From assembly GCA_023420415.1 (NCBI GenBank), contig JAEZWF010000012.1, positions 186,001 to 250,000 on the forward strand: a stretch of 64,000 bases of DNA, in the 5' to 3' direction. Numbering within the stretch: position 1 is the first letter of the stretch; every line of letters starts with the position of its first letter. Positions 56,402-64,000 of the stretch are shown here, one piece after another. The position numbers and the translations under genes are program-made. The notes under the pieces are model-generated. The model was not told where the DNA came from. It searched no databases and saw nothing but the letters and a program-made list of their open reading frames with translations. This DNA comes from Actinomycetes bacterium (lineage in GTDB: Bacteria > Actinomycetota > Actinomycetes > Actinomycetales > Dermatophilaceae).

Positions 56402-57829
56402 GTGGGGGTGCCCGACCGCCTCAACTCGCTCGACGCGTCGTTCCTCTACCTCGAGGAGGCGACGACGCCGATGCATGTCGGTTCGGTCATGGTGTTCGAC
56501 CCACCGAGCGACGGGTTCGACTACGACCGGCTGGTGCAGCTGATCTCGACCCGCATCGCATTCGTACCGCGCTACCGCCAGCGGGTGCGGCAGATCCCGG
56601 GCCGGTTGGCCAACCCGGTGTGGGTCGACGACGAGAACTTCGACGTGACCTACCACGTGCGCCGGTCCGCACTGCCGAAGCCGGGCAGCGACGAACAGCT
56701 GGAGGAGTTCGTGGCCCGCGTCCAGCCGCGCGCGCTGGACCGCAACCGTCCGCTCTGGGAGGTCTACCTCGTCGAGGGCCTCGCGCAGGGTCGGTTCGCC
56801 ATCGTCACCAAGTCGCACCAGGCGCTGGTCGACGGCATCAACGCGGTCGACATCGCCCACGTCATCGTCGACGGCGACCCGGCGGCTGAGGGCCTCGTCA
56901 CGGACACGTGGCGTCCGTCGCGCGAGCCGAGCGACGTCGAGCTGCTCACCGGTGCGCTCGTCGACGTCGTGCGACGGCCCAGCGAGGTCATCGAGAACAT
57001 CCGCGGAGGCATCGTCGACGTCAAGGCCGTCGGCACCCGCGCCCTGTCGGCCGTCGGTGACGTCGTCTCGACGCTGGCGCGCACGGCCGCGCGCCCCGCG
57101 CCGCAGTCGCCGCTCAACGCGACCGTCGGTGAGGCGCGCCGCTACCTCATGATCGGCACCGACCTCGAGGACTACCGCAAGGTCCGCACCCAGCTGACCC
57201 GTGGCAACTACGCCGACGACGTCACCATCAACGACGTCGTGCTGGCCACGATCGCCGGCGCCTTCCGGTCATGGCTGCTCACGCGCGGTGAGGCCGTGCA
57301 CCCCGGCACGACGGTGCGGGCGATGGTGCCGATCAGCGTCTACGACGACAACGGCGGTCACGTCGGCAGCCGCCTCACGGCGTCGTTCGTCGACCTGCCG
57401 GTGGGTGAGCCGGGCCCGTCGATGCGGTTGCACCAGATCGCGTTCGCGATGCGCCAGCAGATGGAGGGCGGGCAGGCCGTGGGCGCCGAGTCGCTCGCCG
57501 GGCTGGCGGGCTTCGCGCCGCCCACCCTGCACTCGCTGGGCGCCCGCCTCGGGTCGGCCGTGTCGCGCAGGCTGTTCAACGTCGTCATCACGAACGTGCC
57601 GGGTCCCCAGCACACGTTGTATGCCGGCGACGCCCGGATGCTCTCGACCTACCCCGTGATGCCGCTCGCCCGGGGGCAGGCGCTGTCGATCGGGCTGACG
57701 TCCTACGACGGCGGTGTCTACTACGGGCTCAACGCCGACCGAGACTCCATGCCCGACGTGGACGTGCTCGGTCAGAGCATCGTCGACTCACTGGGGGAGC
57801 TGCTCGAGAGCCACCGGTCCAAGCGGTGA
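56402..57829 (+). CDS. WS/DGAT-like O-acyltransferase with altered HHxxxDG motif
   Basis: 475 residues (GTG at 56402; GTG at 56408 also in frame). Signatures of wax ester synthase/diacylglycerol acyltransferase are NSLDASFLYLEEATTPMHVGSVMVF at the N-terminus, RPLWEVYLVEGL, ATIAGAFRSWLLTRGE and VRAMVPISVYDD. The active-site motif reads SHQALVDG (His139, Gln140) where HHxxxDG is usual, so the second His is replaced. Activity may be altered. GTGA overlap with the patatin gene suggests a lipid-metabolism operon. Confidence 0.85.
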   Translation: MGVPDRLNSLDASFLYLEEATTPMHVGSVMVFDPPSDGFDYDRLVQLISTRIAFVPRYRQRVRQIPGRLANPVWVDDENFDVTYHVRRSALPKPGSDEQLEEFVARVQPRALDRNRPLWEVYLVEGLAQGRFAIVTKSHQALVDGINAVDIAHVIVDGDPAAEGLVTDTWRPSREPSDVELLTGALVDVVRRPSEVIENIRGGIVDVKAVGTRALSAVGDVVSTLARTAARPAPQSPLNATVGEARRYLMIGTDLEDYRKVRTQLTRGNYADDVTINDVVLATIAGAFRSWLLTRGEAVHPGTTVRAMVPISVYDDNGGHVGSRLTASFVDLPVGEPGPSMRLHQIAFAMRQQMEGGQAVGAESLAGLAGFAPPTLHSLGARLGSAVSRRLFNVVITNVPGPQHTLYAGDARMLSTYPVMPLARGQALSIGLTSYDGGVYYGLNADRDSMPDVDVLGQSIVDSLGELLESHRSKR

Positions 57830-58827
57830 GCCCGCGCCGGTCGGCTGCCCAGCCGCGTCGCGGGCTCGTCCTCGGCGGTGGTGGCGTGCTGGGTGCGGCC
57901 TGGATGGTGGGTGCGCTCAAGGCGTTGGAGGACGAGCTCGGCATCGACGCCCGTGACTTCGACGAGCTGGTGGGCACGTCGGCCGGCTCGGTCCTGGTCG
58001 CGCTGCTGGGAGCAGGGGTCCCGGTGGCCGACCTGCTGCGGCACCAGCAGGCCGGCACCATCGACACCGGACCGCTTGCCGGCTTCCTGTGGGACTACGA
58101 GAGCGATACCGGCGGCGACCGACCGGGTTGGCCCAAGGTGGGCGTCGGGTCACGAGAGCTGTTGCGGCGCAACGCACTTCACCTGCGCAGTCTCCCGCCG
58201 ACAGCAGTGCTGTCGGCGATCATGCCCGAGGGACGGGGCAGCATCGCCGCCGTCGGGGCGATGGTCGGCCACGTCGTGCCGTCGGGATGGGTGTCGCGAC
58301 CGGGGGTCACCGCGGTGGCACTCGACTACGACACGGGTGAGCGCGTGGCGTTCGGGCGTGACGAGGCGCCGCAGGTCGACCTCAAGGACGCAGTCATGGC
58401 TTCCTGCGCCATCCCCGGCTGGTACCAGCCGATCCGCATCGGGGAGCACCGCTACATCGACGGTGGCGCCTGGTCCTCGACCAACCTCGACCTCATGGCC
58501 GGGCTGGGGCTCGACGAGGTCTACGTGCTCGCGCCGCAGGTGAGCTTCGTCAAGGACGCGCCGACCCAGTGGCGCACCCGGGTCGAGCGGCAGTGGCGCA
58601 ACCGCGTCACCCTGCGCGCCCTGCGCGAGCTGCACCGGGTGCACCACGACGGTGCCGAGGTGACCATCCTCGGTCCGGGCGAGGAGGACCTCGAGGCCAT
58701 AGGGTCCAACCTCATGGACGTCTCGCGCAGGCCGCGCGTCATCGAGACGTCGCTGCGCACGTCCGCGGTCGCCCTGCACGACCCGGCGCCCCTGCCCGAC
58801 CGATCCGACTACGAGGACGTGGGATGA
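57826..58827 (+). CDS. Patatin-like phospholipase (RssA type)
   Basis: 333 residues. Oxyanion hole GLVLGGGGVLGAAW (residues about 13-26), nucleophile Ser52 in LVGTSAGSVL, and catalytic Asp in YIDGGAWSSTNLDLM. Likely a cytoplasmic acyl hydrolase. It is coupled to the WS/DGAT-like gene and, by an ATGA overlap, to the DUF6912 gene. Confidence 0.88.
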   Translation: MSPRRSAAQPRRGLVLGGGGVLGAAWMVGALKALEDELGIDARDFDELVGTSAGSVLVALLGAGVPVADLLRHQQAGTIDTGPLAGFLWDYESDTGGDRPGWPKVGVGSRELLRRNALHLRSLPPTAVLSAIMPEGRGSIAAVGAMVGHVVPSGWVSRPGVTAVALDYDTGERVAFGRDEAPQVDLKDAVMASCAIPGWYQPIRIGEHRYIDGGAWSSTNLDLMAGLGLDEVYVLAPQVSFVKDAPTQWRTRVERQWRNRVTLRALRELHRVHHDGAEVTILGPGEEDLEAIGSNLMDVSRRPRVIETSLRTSAVALHDPAPLPDRSDYEDVG

Positions 58828-59249
58828 GCCAGACCCGGATCTACCTTCCCCTGACCGCTGCCGGACTCCGTGCGCTCGCGAAGTCGCGCGAGACCGGGCC
58901 GGCGCCCGCCTCTGCGTATGCCGTGACAGCCCGCCTCGAGCGCGCCAACTCCGCCGACCTGGCCGAGGAGGAGCTCGAGCACGCAGCCTTCAGCGAGGCG
59001 GCGGAGGCGGCGCTCGCGTTGCAGGGCAACGAGGTCGGCAAGCGGGTGATCGCGGCGGCCGACGTCGATCCGGGGACGGTCGAGCCGGACGGGTCCCGCG
59101 AGGACGCGTCGGCGGTGACGGTGTCCGAGCCCGTGCCGTTGCGTCGCATCGTGTCGTTCCACGTCGACGAGAGCGCGGGCGACACCGGCTTGGACGACCT
59201 GCTCTGGTACGACGCCACCGAGCTCGACGAGGTCCTGCGCCTCCTGTGA
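58824..59249 (+). CDS. DUF6912 conserved actinobacterial protein
   Basis: 141 residues from the ATG at 58824: SQTRIYLPLTAAGLRALAKSRE, YAVTARLERAN and EEELEHAAFSEAAEAALALQG, ending TGLDDLLWYDATELDEVLRLL. No catalytic motif recognised. It is the last gene of the acyltransferase-patatin set. Confidence 0.75.
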   Translation: MSQTRIYLPLTAAGLRALAKSRETGPAPASAYAVTARLERANSADLAEEELEHAAFSEAAEAALALQGNEVGKRVIAAADVDPGTVEPDGSREDASAVTVSEPVPLRRIVSFHVDESAGDTGLDDLLWYDATELDEVLRLL

Positions 59250-59255
59250 CCCGCT

Positions 59256-59304
59256 ACGTCTGCGAGTTTGCCCCGCTGGTGGGCAGATCCGCAGACGCAA
59301 GCGT
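59256..59304. repeat. 49-bp repeat, copy 1
   Basis: Identical to 59318-59366. Each copy can fold: GTCTGCG pairs with CGCAGAC, and inside it TTGCCC region pairs with GGGCAG. Copy 1 lies seven bases after the DUF6912 stop and just past the hydrolase stop, so it can serve as a terminator on either strand. Confidence 0.85.
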
Positions 59305-60179
59305 CAGGTGGCTCGGGACGTCTGCGAGTTTGCCCCGCTGGTGGGCAGATCCGCAGACGCAAGCGTGGTGGCGAGGAAGGGGTCGACCAGGGCGTGGTAG
59401 GCATCGGGGACGTCGCGGCGGATGCAGTGGCCAGAACCCGGAACCACGCGAATCTCCAGGCAGAAGTTGCCGATTCGCCCCGCTCGTTCGCGCACGTCCG
59501 ACGTCACCGGACCGCCGCGCTCGGCGAGCAGCGCCAGGGTCGGCACGCGGATTGTCGCGAGCAGCTCGTCCCACGGAGCCGCCAGCGACGCGACACCGAG
59601 GGCCAGGAAGTCGGTGTCCACCTGGCTCTTGGACTCGGCCCACGGACCGAACTCCGGCTCAGGCCAGGTCGGGTTGTCGCAGCGCCCGTCGGCGAGCTGA
59701 CCCTCGGGGTCGTCATGCCAGGCCTGCACGTCGGCCAGCCGATCGCGGATCACGGCCGGCTCCTGCACCCGCAACGCGGGGTCGCGCCACGCCGGGTCCT
59801 CCAGCACCGCCGCGGCCACCAGGTCCGGGCGGCGGGCTGCCAGCGCGGTGGCGACACCACCACCCATCGAGTGCCCGACGACCGCGACCGGACCACCACG
59901 TTCGGCGACGATGCGAGCGACGGTGGCCTCGGCGGCGGCATACATCTGCTCCATCGGGTCGGCGGAGGTGAGCTGCGCGGCCGTGAAACGCGGCGACCGT
60001 CCGTGCCCGAGCAGGTCGAGTCCGACGACGCGGTGTGCCGGCGACCACCTCCGCACCGCGTCGGGCCAGGAGGCGCCTGAGTCACCGAGACCGTGCAGGA
60101 GCACGATCGTCGCAGTCGCCGGGTCGGACGGCCCGGCCCAGCGGCAGGTGAGGGTGGCGCTTTCGTCGGCGGTCGGCAT
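59304..60179 (-). CDS. Alpha/beta hydrolase with a repeat-derived C-terminal tail
   Basis: About 291 residues from the ATG at 60179; ATGs at 60191 and 60209 are in frame and no ribosome site decides. Oxyanion loop LLHGLGDSGASWPDAV, DLLGHGRSP, nucleophile elbow VVGHSMGGGVATAL, acid loop in RVPTLALLAERGG, and His in VPGSGHCIRRDVPDAY. The normal fold ends near ALVDPFLATT; the last 20 or so residues are encoded by the 49-bp repeat, so this tail is probably a late addition. The substrate cannot be told. Confidence 0.82.
   Translation of the reverse strand: MPTADESATLTCRWAGPSDPATATIVLLHGLGDSGASWPDAVRRWSPAHRVVGLDLLGHGRSPRFTAAQLTSADPMEQMYAAAEATVARIVAERGGPVAVVGHSMGGGVATALAARRPDLVAAAVLEDPAWRDPALRVQEPAVIRDRLADVQAWHDDPEGQLADGRCDNPTWPEPEFGPWAESKSQVDTDFLALGVASLAAPWDELLATIRVPTLALLAERGGPVTSDVRERAGRIGNFCLEIRVVPGSGHCIRRDVPDAYHALVDPFLATTLASADLPTSGANSQTSRAT
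59318..59366. repeat. 49-bp repeat, copy 2, inside the hydrolase 3' end
   Basis: Perfect copy of 59256-59304, period 62 bp. On the minus strand it encodes the C-terminal part of the hydrolase (TLASADLPTSGANSQT). It shows the same stem-loop as copy 1. Confidence 0.85.
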
Positions 60180-60256
60180 ACGTGCCACCATAAGTGGGGC
60201 CGGGATCACCGCTCCGGCACGCCATGTCTTCGCAACCCCGAGGAGTCCAGTCCGCC

Positions 60257-61885
60257 ATGGATGCCGTCACCCAGGTGCCCGCCCCGTACAACGAGCCCGT
60301 GCTCGACTACGCGCCCGGAAGTCCCGAACGGGCCAAGCTCGAGGTCGCCCTGGCGGAGCTGGGCAGCAACCCGATCGACCTGCCGCACACCATCGACGGC
60401 AAGCGGGTCATGGGTTCGGGACGCAAGATCGAGGTGCGTCAGCCGCACGCCCGCCGCAAGGTGCTCGGCACGATGCGCAACGCCAGCGTCAGTGACGCGC
60501 AGGCAGCCGTCGACGCAGCCAAGGCCGCGGCCCCCGGCTGGCGCGCGCTGTCCTTCGACGACCGCGCCGCCATCCTGCTCAAGGCAGCGGACCTGCTCGC
60601 CGGCCCGTGGCGTGCCCACCTCAACGCGGCGACCATGCTCGGCCAGAGCAAGACGGCATACCAGGCGGAGATCGACTCGGCCTGCGAGCTGATCGACTTC
60701 TGGCGCATCAACGTCGACTTCGCTCGGCAGATCCTCGCCGAGCAGCCGCCGCTCAACGCCCACGGCGTCTGGAACCGCACCGACCACCGGCCGCTCGAGG
60801 GCTTCGTCTACGCCATCACGCCATTCAACTTCACCGCCATCGCCGGCAACCTGCCGACGGCACCCGCGCTGATGGGCAACACCGTGGTGTGGAAGCCGTC
60901 GCCCACCCAGCAGTTCGCCGCGCACCTCACGATGTCGCTACTCGAGGCTGCCGGTATGCCGCCCGGCGTCATCAACATGGTCACCGGTGACGGCCTCAAC
61001 GTCTCCAAGGTCGCCCTGGCCGACCCCGACTTCGCGGGCCTGCACTTCACCGGGTCGACCGCGACGTTCCAGCACCTGTGGCGCGAGATCGGCACCAACA
61101 TCACGAACTACCGGTCCTACCCGCGCATCGTCGGTGAGACCGGTGGCAAGGACTTCATCCTCGCCCACCCGTCCGCCGACCCGGACGTCCTGCGCACCGC
61201 CATGATCCGCGGCGCGTTCGAGTACCAGGGCCAGAAGTGCTCCGCCGCCTCGCGCGCCTATGTGCCCCGCAGCCTGTGGCGCAAGATCAAGGCCGACCTC
61301 GTCTCGATCACCGAGGGCCTGCAGCAGGGCGACGTCACGGACCTGTCGAACTTCATGGGCGCCGTCATCGACGAGCGCGCATTCGACAAGCACAGCAAGG
61401 CAATCGACCGCGCGCACGCCACCTCCGGCGTCGACGTCGTGGCCGGCGGCACCTACGACGACAGCGAGGGCTACTTCGTCCGCCCGACGATCCTGGAGAT
61501 CGACGACCCGACCGACGAGTCGTTCCGCACCGAGTACTTCGGCCCGATCCTGTCGGTTCACGTCTACCCGGACCGTCAGTTCGACAAGGTGCTCGACCAG
61601 ATGGAGTCCTTCGCGCCCTACGGACTCACCGGCTCGATCATCGCCCAGGACCGCACCGCCATCGCCGACGCCAGCAACCGGCTGCGCTTCGCCGCGGGCA
61701 ACTTCTACATCAACGACAAGCCCACGGGCGCGGTCGTCGGCCAGCAGCCGTTCGGCGGCGGTCGCGCGTCCGGCACCAACGACAAGGCCGGCGCCGCCCA
61801 GAACCTCATCCGCTGGACGAGCTCGCGCTCGATCAAGGAGACGTTCAACCCGCCGACCAACCACGTCTACCCGCACATGGGCTGA
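60257..61885 (+). CDS. pruA: L-glutamate gamma-semialdehyde dehydrogenase (1-pyrroline-5-carboxylate dehydrogenase)
   Basis: Second step of proline breakdown to glutamate. 542 residues from the ATG at 60257 (an upstream frame to 60194 lacks support). Active-site Glu in VGETGGKDFIL (about 293) and Cys in EYQGQKCSAASRAYVP (about 327); EGFVYAITPFNFTAIAGNLPTAPALMGNTVVWKPS is the NAD-binding segment; and AGNFYINDKPTGAVVGQQPFGGGRASGTNDKAG is the P5CDH signature. No proline dehydrogenase gene is adjacent. Confidence 0.95.
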   Translation: MDAVTQVPAPYNEPVLDYAPGSPERAKLEVALAELGSNPIDLPHTIDGKRVMGSGRKIEVRQPHARRKVLGTMRNASVSDAQAAVDAAKAAAPGWRALSFDDRAAILLKAADLLAGPWRAHLNAATMLGQSKTAYQAEIDSACELIDFWRINVDFARQILAEQPPLNAHGVWNRTDHRPLEGFVYAITPFNFTAIAGNLPTAPALMGNTVVWKPSPTQQFAAHLTMSLLEAAGMPPGVINMVTGDGLNVSKVALADPDFAGLHFTGSTATFQHLWREIGTNITNYRSYPRIVGETGGKDFILAHPSADPDVLRTAMIRGAFEYQGQKCSAASRAYVPRSLWRKIKADLVSITEGLQQGDVTDLSNFMGAVIDERAFDKHSKAIDRAHATSGVDVVAGGTYDDSEGYFVRPTILEIDDPTDESFRTEYFGPILSVHVYPDRQFDKVLDQMESFAPYGLTGSIIAQDRTAIADASNRLRFAAGNFYINDKPTGAVVGQQPFGGGRASGTNDKAGAAQNLIRWTSSRSIKETFNPPTNHVYPHMG

Positions 61886-61899
61886 CGCCACCTCACGCG

Positions 61900-61938
61900 C
61901 GACAAGGCCCGGAACCGCATCGGTTCCGGGCCTTGTCG
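61900..61938 (+). terminator. Terminator after pruA
   Basis: A perfect 18-bp stem (61900-61917 with 61921-61938) and a three-base loop, followed by TTGTGG. It lies 14 bases after the stop codon. Confidence 0.88.
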
Positions 61939-61973
61939 TTGTGGTTGGTATGCCGAGTGGTCGCGAAACCGAG

Positions 61974-62107
61974 GTCAGCGGCCGAGTCGTTCCGGCCGCT
62001 TCTCGCCCGTCTGTCAGCGGCCGAGTCGTTCTCTGGCCGCTTCCGCGACGGTCTGCGGGCCGAGCTCCTTCGTCGTTCGTGTCCTCGCCCGTCTGTCAGC
62101 GGCCGAG
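61974..62107. repeat. Degenerate direct repeats at the 3' side of the DUF2505 gene
   Basis: GTCAGCGGCCGAGTCGTTC occurs at 61974-61992 and 62013-62031. A 24-base unit ending in it occurs at 62002-62025 and again at 62084-62107, where it is the 3' end of the DUF2505 gene itself. It seems that the gene's end was copied and is decaying. The rest of 61939-62095 holds one TATGCCG word (61949). Confidence 0.6.
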
Positions 62108-62587
62108 CCACTCCTTGGCGGTCTGGGTCTCGATGGTGATGGCCTCCTCGATCGGGGGCGCGGCGGCCTTCTCGATCTTTCCGCCGATCAGGGGCACACC
62201 GGCCTTCAGGTCCGCATCGAGGGTCTCGACGGTTCCGGCGGGGGAGGGCTTGAGGGACAGTTTTCCCTTGAGCGTGATGGGGGCGCCGGGCACCGACATC
62301 TCGACCGTGCCGGTGCGGCTGCCGTCCCCACCGGCACCGCTCCACGTCTGGGTCTCGAGCACCTTGAGGGTGTCGCCGATCATCGACCGCGCGAAGTCGG
62401 GCAGGTCATCGGACGGCAGCACCCGCTCGGTCGTGATGACCGTCTGGTCGCCCTTGGTCTCGACCCTGGCCGAGTGCGAGATCGCTGCGGTGGCAGCGCA
62501 CTTGGCGTCCTGGAACGCCGGGTCTGCGAGCACCGCGAACACCTCCGCGGGCGGGGCGGCGTACTCGATCGTGCGGGCGATCTTCAT
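62096..62587 (-). CDS. DUF2505 (START-like) protein
   Basis: 163 residues, SRPBCC/START-like fold: KIARTIEYAAPPAEVFAVLADPAFQDAKCAA at the N-terminus, the beta core around GDQTVITTERVLPSDDLPDFARSMIG, and GGKIEKAAAPPIEEAITIETQTAKEWL. The family may bind lipophilic ligands; no known role. It is separate in orientation from pruA. Confidence 0.88.
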   Translation of the reverse strand: MKIARTIEYAAPPAEVFAVLADPAFQDAKCAATAAISHSARVETKGDQTVITTERVLPSDDLPDFARSMIGDTLKVLETQTWSGAGGDGSRTGTVEMSVPGAPITLKGKLSLKPSPAGTVETLDADLKAGVPLIGGKIEKAAAPPIEEAITIETQTAKEWLGR

Positions 62588-62669
62588 GCAGGTCTCCTCG
62601 AGGCGGATCGGTGGTTGGACGGGCCGGGCCCGGCGTGGCCCAGCCTAGTGTGCGGCGATCTGCGGTAGC

Positions 62670-63182
62670 TCAGCCGCGCAGCGAACTGGCCTCGTGACCC
62701 AGCGCCTGCGTCGAGTCGTGGAGCAGCTGGACCAGCCGCTGACGGCGACGAGCCAGGATCGTGGCCGCACTGTCGAGCTCCTGCTGGAGGTCTTCACGCG
62801 CGCGTGACTGCTCGGTGGCGGCATCCTCGTCGGCGACCCCGGACACCCCCCACTGAGGCGTCACGGTGCCCCGACTGTGCGTCAGCCCGGCCGACTCGGC
62901 GCGGTGGCCGACGGCGCGCCCGATGGCCACCCCCTCGCCCAGGTCCTGGGAGTGGTCCTGCAGGGCCGAACCCGCGCGGTCCAGCTCGGCCACGGTCCGT
63001 TCGAGGGCCGCAGCCAGGTGGTCTGCCCGCCGGCGGGCACGCACCAGGGCTGCGCCACCGCGCGGCTGGTCGGGTGGCAGGGCCGCGCGGAGGCGACGCT
63101 CGTCGCGGCGCAGCTGCTCGGCCAGGCGGCGCAGGCTGGAGCCGACCTGCGAGACCGACGCCGGGTCGCCGGTGAGGGTCAT
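62670..63182 (-). CDS. Coiled-coil protein, possibly secretion-related
   Basis: 170 residues, nearly all helical: VSQVGSSLRRLAEQLRRDERRLRAAL, then ARRRADHLAAALERTVAELDRAGSALQDHSQDL, resembling the helical start of WXG100-like or other type VII-related proteins. No membrane segment; no WxG motif that I can place with confidence. It overlaps the next gene by four bases, so they are one unit. Function unknown. Confidence 0.6.
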   Translation of the reverse strand: MTLTGDPASVSQVGSSLRRLAEQLRRDERRLRAALPPDQPRGGAALVRARRRADHLAAALERTVAELDRAGSALQDHSQDLGEGVAIGRAVGHRAESAGLTHSRGTVTPQWGVSGVADEDAATEQSRAREDLQQELDSAATILARRRQRLVQLLHDSTQALGHEASSLRG

Positions 63183-63535
63183 CGGGTCCCCCTCGTCGCA
63201 GCGCCCGCCCGCGCAGTCCCGGAGGGTGTCGACCCGGTCGAACCAGCAGCCGGTGAACCAGGGGTCGGTGAACCAGGGGCCGGCGTGCGCGCGGACCGGC
63301 CGCGCGCTGCGATGCCCAGGGTCGCCTCGAGCTCACCCGCGGACGCCTCCACCTCGCGCAGCAGGTCGGCCACCTGCTCGAGGTAGGCGTCCAGCGCGCG
63401 TTGGGTGTCGCGGTCACCGGCGACGGGGAAGAGGTCGAGGACGTCCTCGACCCCCGCGCCAGCGTTCTCCCGCAACCCCGCGAGAGCCGCGCCCAACGCG
63501 GAGGTGAGGTCGGCTGGTCCCGGCTCCGACGGCAT
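63179..63535 (-). CDS. Small helical protein with a low-complexity tail
   Basis: 118 residues from the ATG at 63535, inside a GGAGGT-ATG-CCG context, so that the TATGCCG word forms both part of the ribosome site and the start codon. A helical core (LGAALAGLRENAGAGVEDVLDLF, YLEQVADLLREVEASAGELEATLG) is followed by a Pro/Gly/Ser/Thr-rich tail. The family is unknown. Coupled to 62670-63182. Confidence 0.6.
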   Translation of the reverse strand: MPSEPGPADLTSALGAALAGLRENAGAGVEDVLDLFPVAGDRDTQRALDAYLEQVADLLREVEASAGELEATLGIAARGRSARTPAPGSPTPGSPAAGSTGSTPSGTARAGAATRGTR

Positions 63536-63560
63536 ACCTCCACTGTAGTGAGAAGACGCG

Positions 63561-63602
63561 GAAGGACCTCCGCACTTCCCACAGGGGGTGCGGAGGTCCT
63601 TC
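63561..63602 (-). terminator. Terminator downstream of the DUF6131 gene
   Basis: A perfect 15-bp stem (63561-63575 with 63588-63602), loop of 12. It follows the minus-strand gene ending at 63633 by about 30 bases. Confidence 0.75.
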
Positions 63603-63632
63603 GTCAAGGGTGCGGGCCCCTGGCCCGCTTCG

Positions 63633-63788
63633 TCAGAACCAGGTCTTGCGTCCTCCGACGGCGCGGCCGGCCGAACCGAGGAGCGTGAGGATGAGACCGA
63701 CCACGACGAGGATCACACCGATCCAGGTAAGGACCGGGATGGATGCCAGCCACCCGATGAGGATGAGGATGATGCCGAGGATGATCAC
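63633..63788 (-). CDS. DUF6131 small membrane protein
   Basis: 51 residues from the GTG at 63788, preceded by GAAAGGAAG; a longer frame runs to 63830. Sequence IILGIILILIGWLASIPVLTWIGVILVVVGLILTLLG gives two closely spaced membrane helices, and the tail is basic (GRAVGGRKTWF). The family is typical of actinobacteria and has no known role. Confidence 0.8.
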   Translation of the reverse strand: MIILGIILILIGWLASIPVLTWIGVILVVVGLILTLLGSAGRAVGGRKTWF

Positions 63789-64000
63789 TGTGGGCTTCCT
63801 TTCAGCCACTGATGGGGACCCTTCACCCAAGCACCGGTTCGCCGAACTCGCACGCTGAGCGGGCGTGTGACCTGCGAAAACATCGAAATTCCTGGGCCAG
63901 GGGTCTCGCCAGGACGGGCGCCGGGGTCGGGGTGTCGGGAGGGGGTCGACGGCCGGGTGCCCGCGCTCGGAGGTGAGCGATAGTCTCAGTCCTCGGATGC
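63789..64000. other. End of the window without recognised gene
   Basis: This holds the upstream region of the DUF6131 gene. I see no reading frame, tRNA or repeat that I can support; the end at 64000 may cut into a regulatory region of a gene beyond it. Confidence 0.5.

Noticed and set aside
59256..59366. A CRISPR array
   Set aside because: Only two repeats with a 13-base gap, palindromic throughout, part of it coding, and no cas gene in the window.

Overview
This 64 kb window reads as chromosome of a very G+C-rich actinobacterium. Every family points to Actinomycetota: WhiB, mtrAB-lpqB, cofD/cofE, a DUF3499 protein, a DUF5719-type protein, long-form HPF and a SecA1-type SecA. Gene content and codon style suggest Micrococcales, perhaps Intrasporangiaceae (inference, not tested). 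Several genes look leaderless, with a TANNNT -10 hexamer 6-7 bases before the start codon. Gene-to-gene ATGA/GTGA overlaps are the rule. No rRNA, tRNA, transposase or CRISPR array was seen, and no gap without a gene exceeds 300 bases.

Layout. (1) 0.1-5.1 kb: a surface-glycan set with a GT2, a GT4 fused to a decayed methyltransferase-like domain, a flippase-like membrane protein, and a methyltransferase paralogous to that fused domain. (2) 5.2-7 kb: a DUF3105 protein and an AlkA-type glycosylase. (3) 7-18 kb: the conserved actinobacterial block cofE-cofD / whiB / giant GT2 membrane protein / DUF5719 / metallopeptidase-like / DUF3499 / manB-trm112-SIS isomerase, joining coenzyme F420 and mannose-phosphate metabolism. 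(4) 18-22 kb: a coupled five-gene operon of three small membrane proteins, a DCC oxidoreductase and a TetR regulator, with two near-identical 14-bp palindromic operators upstream, then YbaK, DUF808 and an acidic protein. (5) 22.5-24 kb: ahcY behind a foldable leader. (6) 24-27 kb: two GT-C-like membrane proteins on the minus strand. (7) 27-31 kb: mtrA-mtrB-lpqB. (8) 31.4-41 kb: a Flp/Tad pilus locus (two flp pilins, tadE, tadG, cpaB, cpaE, cpaF, tadB, tadC) plus a two-component pair, lying between lpqB and comF, which are usually close in actinobacteria. (9) 41-50 kb: comF, hpf, a NarL-type regulator, a YcaQ glycosylase, an MFS transporter, a GNAT protein and secA. (10) 50-54.6 kb: DUF6459 and LysM proteins, an unknown protein, a small HTH protein and an orphan SAF/CpaE-like pair. 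(11) 54.6-64 kb: a membrane protein with a cupredoxin-like lipoprotein, a WS/DGAT-like acyltransferase with patatin and DUF6912, an alpha/beta hydrolase, P5C dehydrogenase, DUF2505, a coiled-coil pair and a DUF6131 protein.

The strongest unexplained signal is a short word, GGTATGCCG or its complement CGGCATACC (core TATGCCG). I counted about 60 copies by eye. They fall on both strands in nearly equal number, in different reading frames as well as between genes, and several are paired as perfect inverted repeats between genes. The word is almost absent from the Tad island and from the 24-27 kb membrane-protein pair. This resembles DNA-uptake-sequence organisation in Neisseriaceae and Pasteurellaceae, which I am not aware of having been described for this group.
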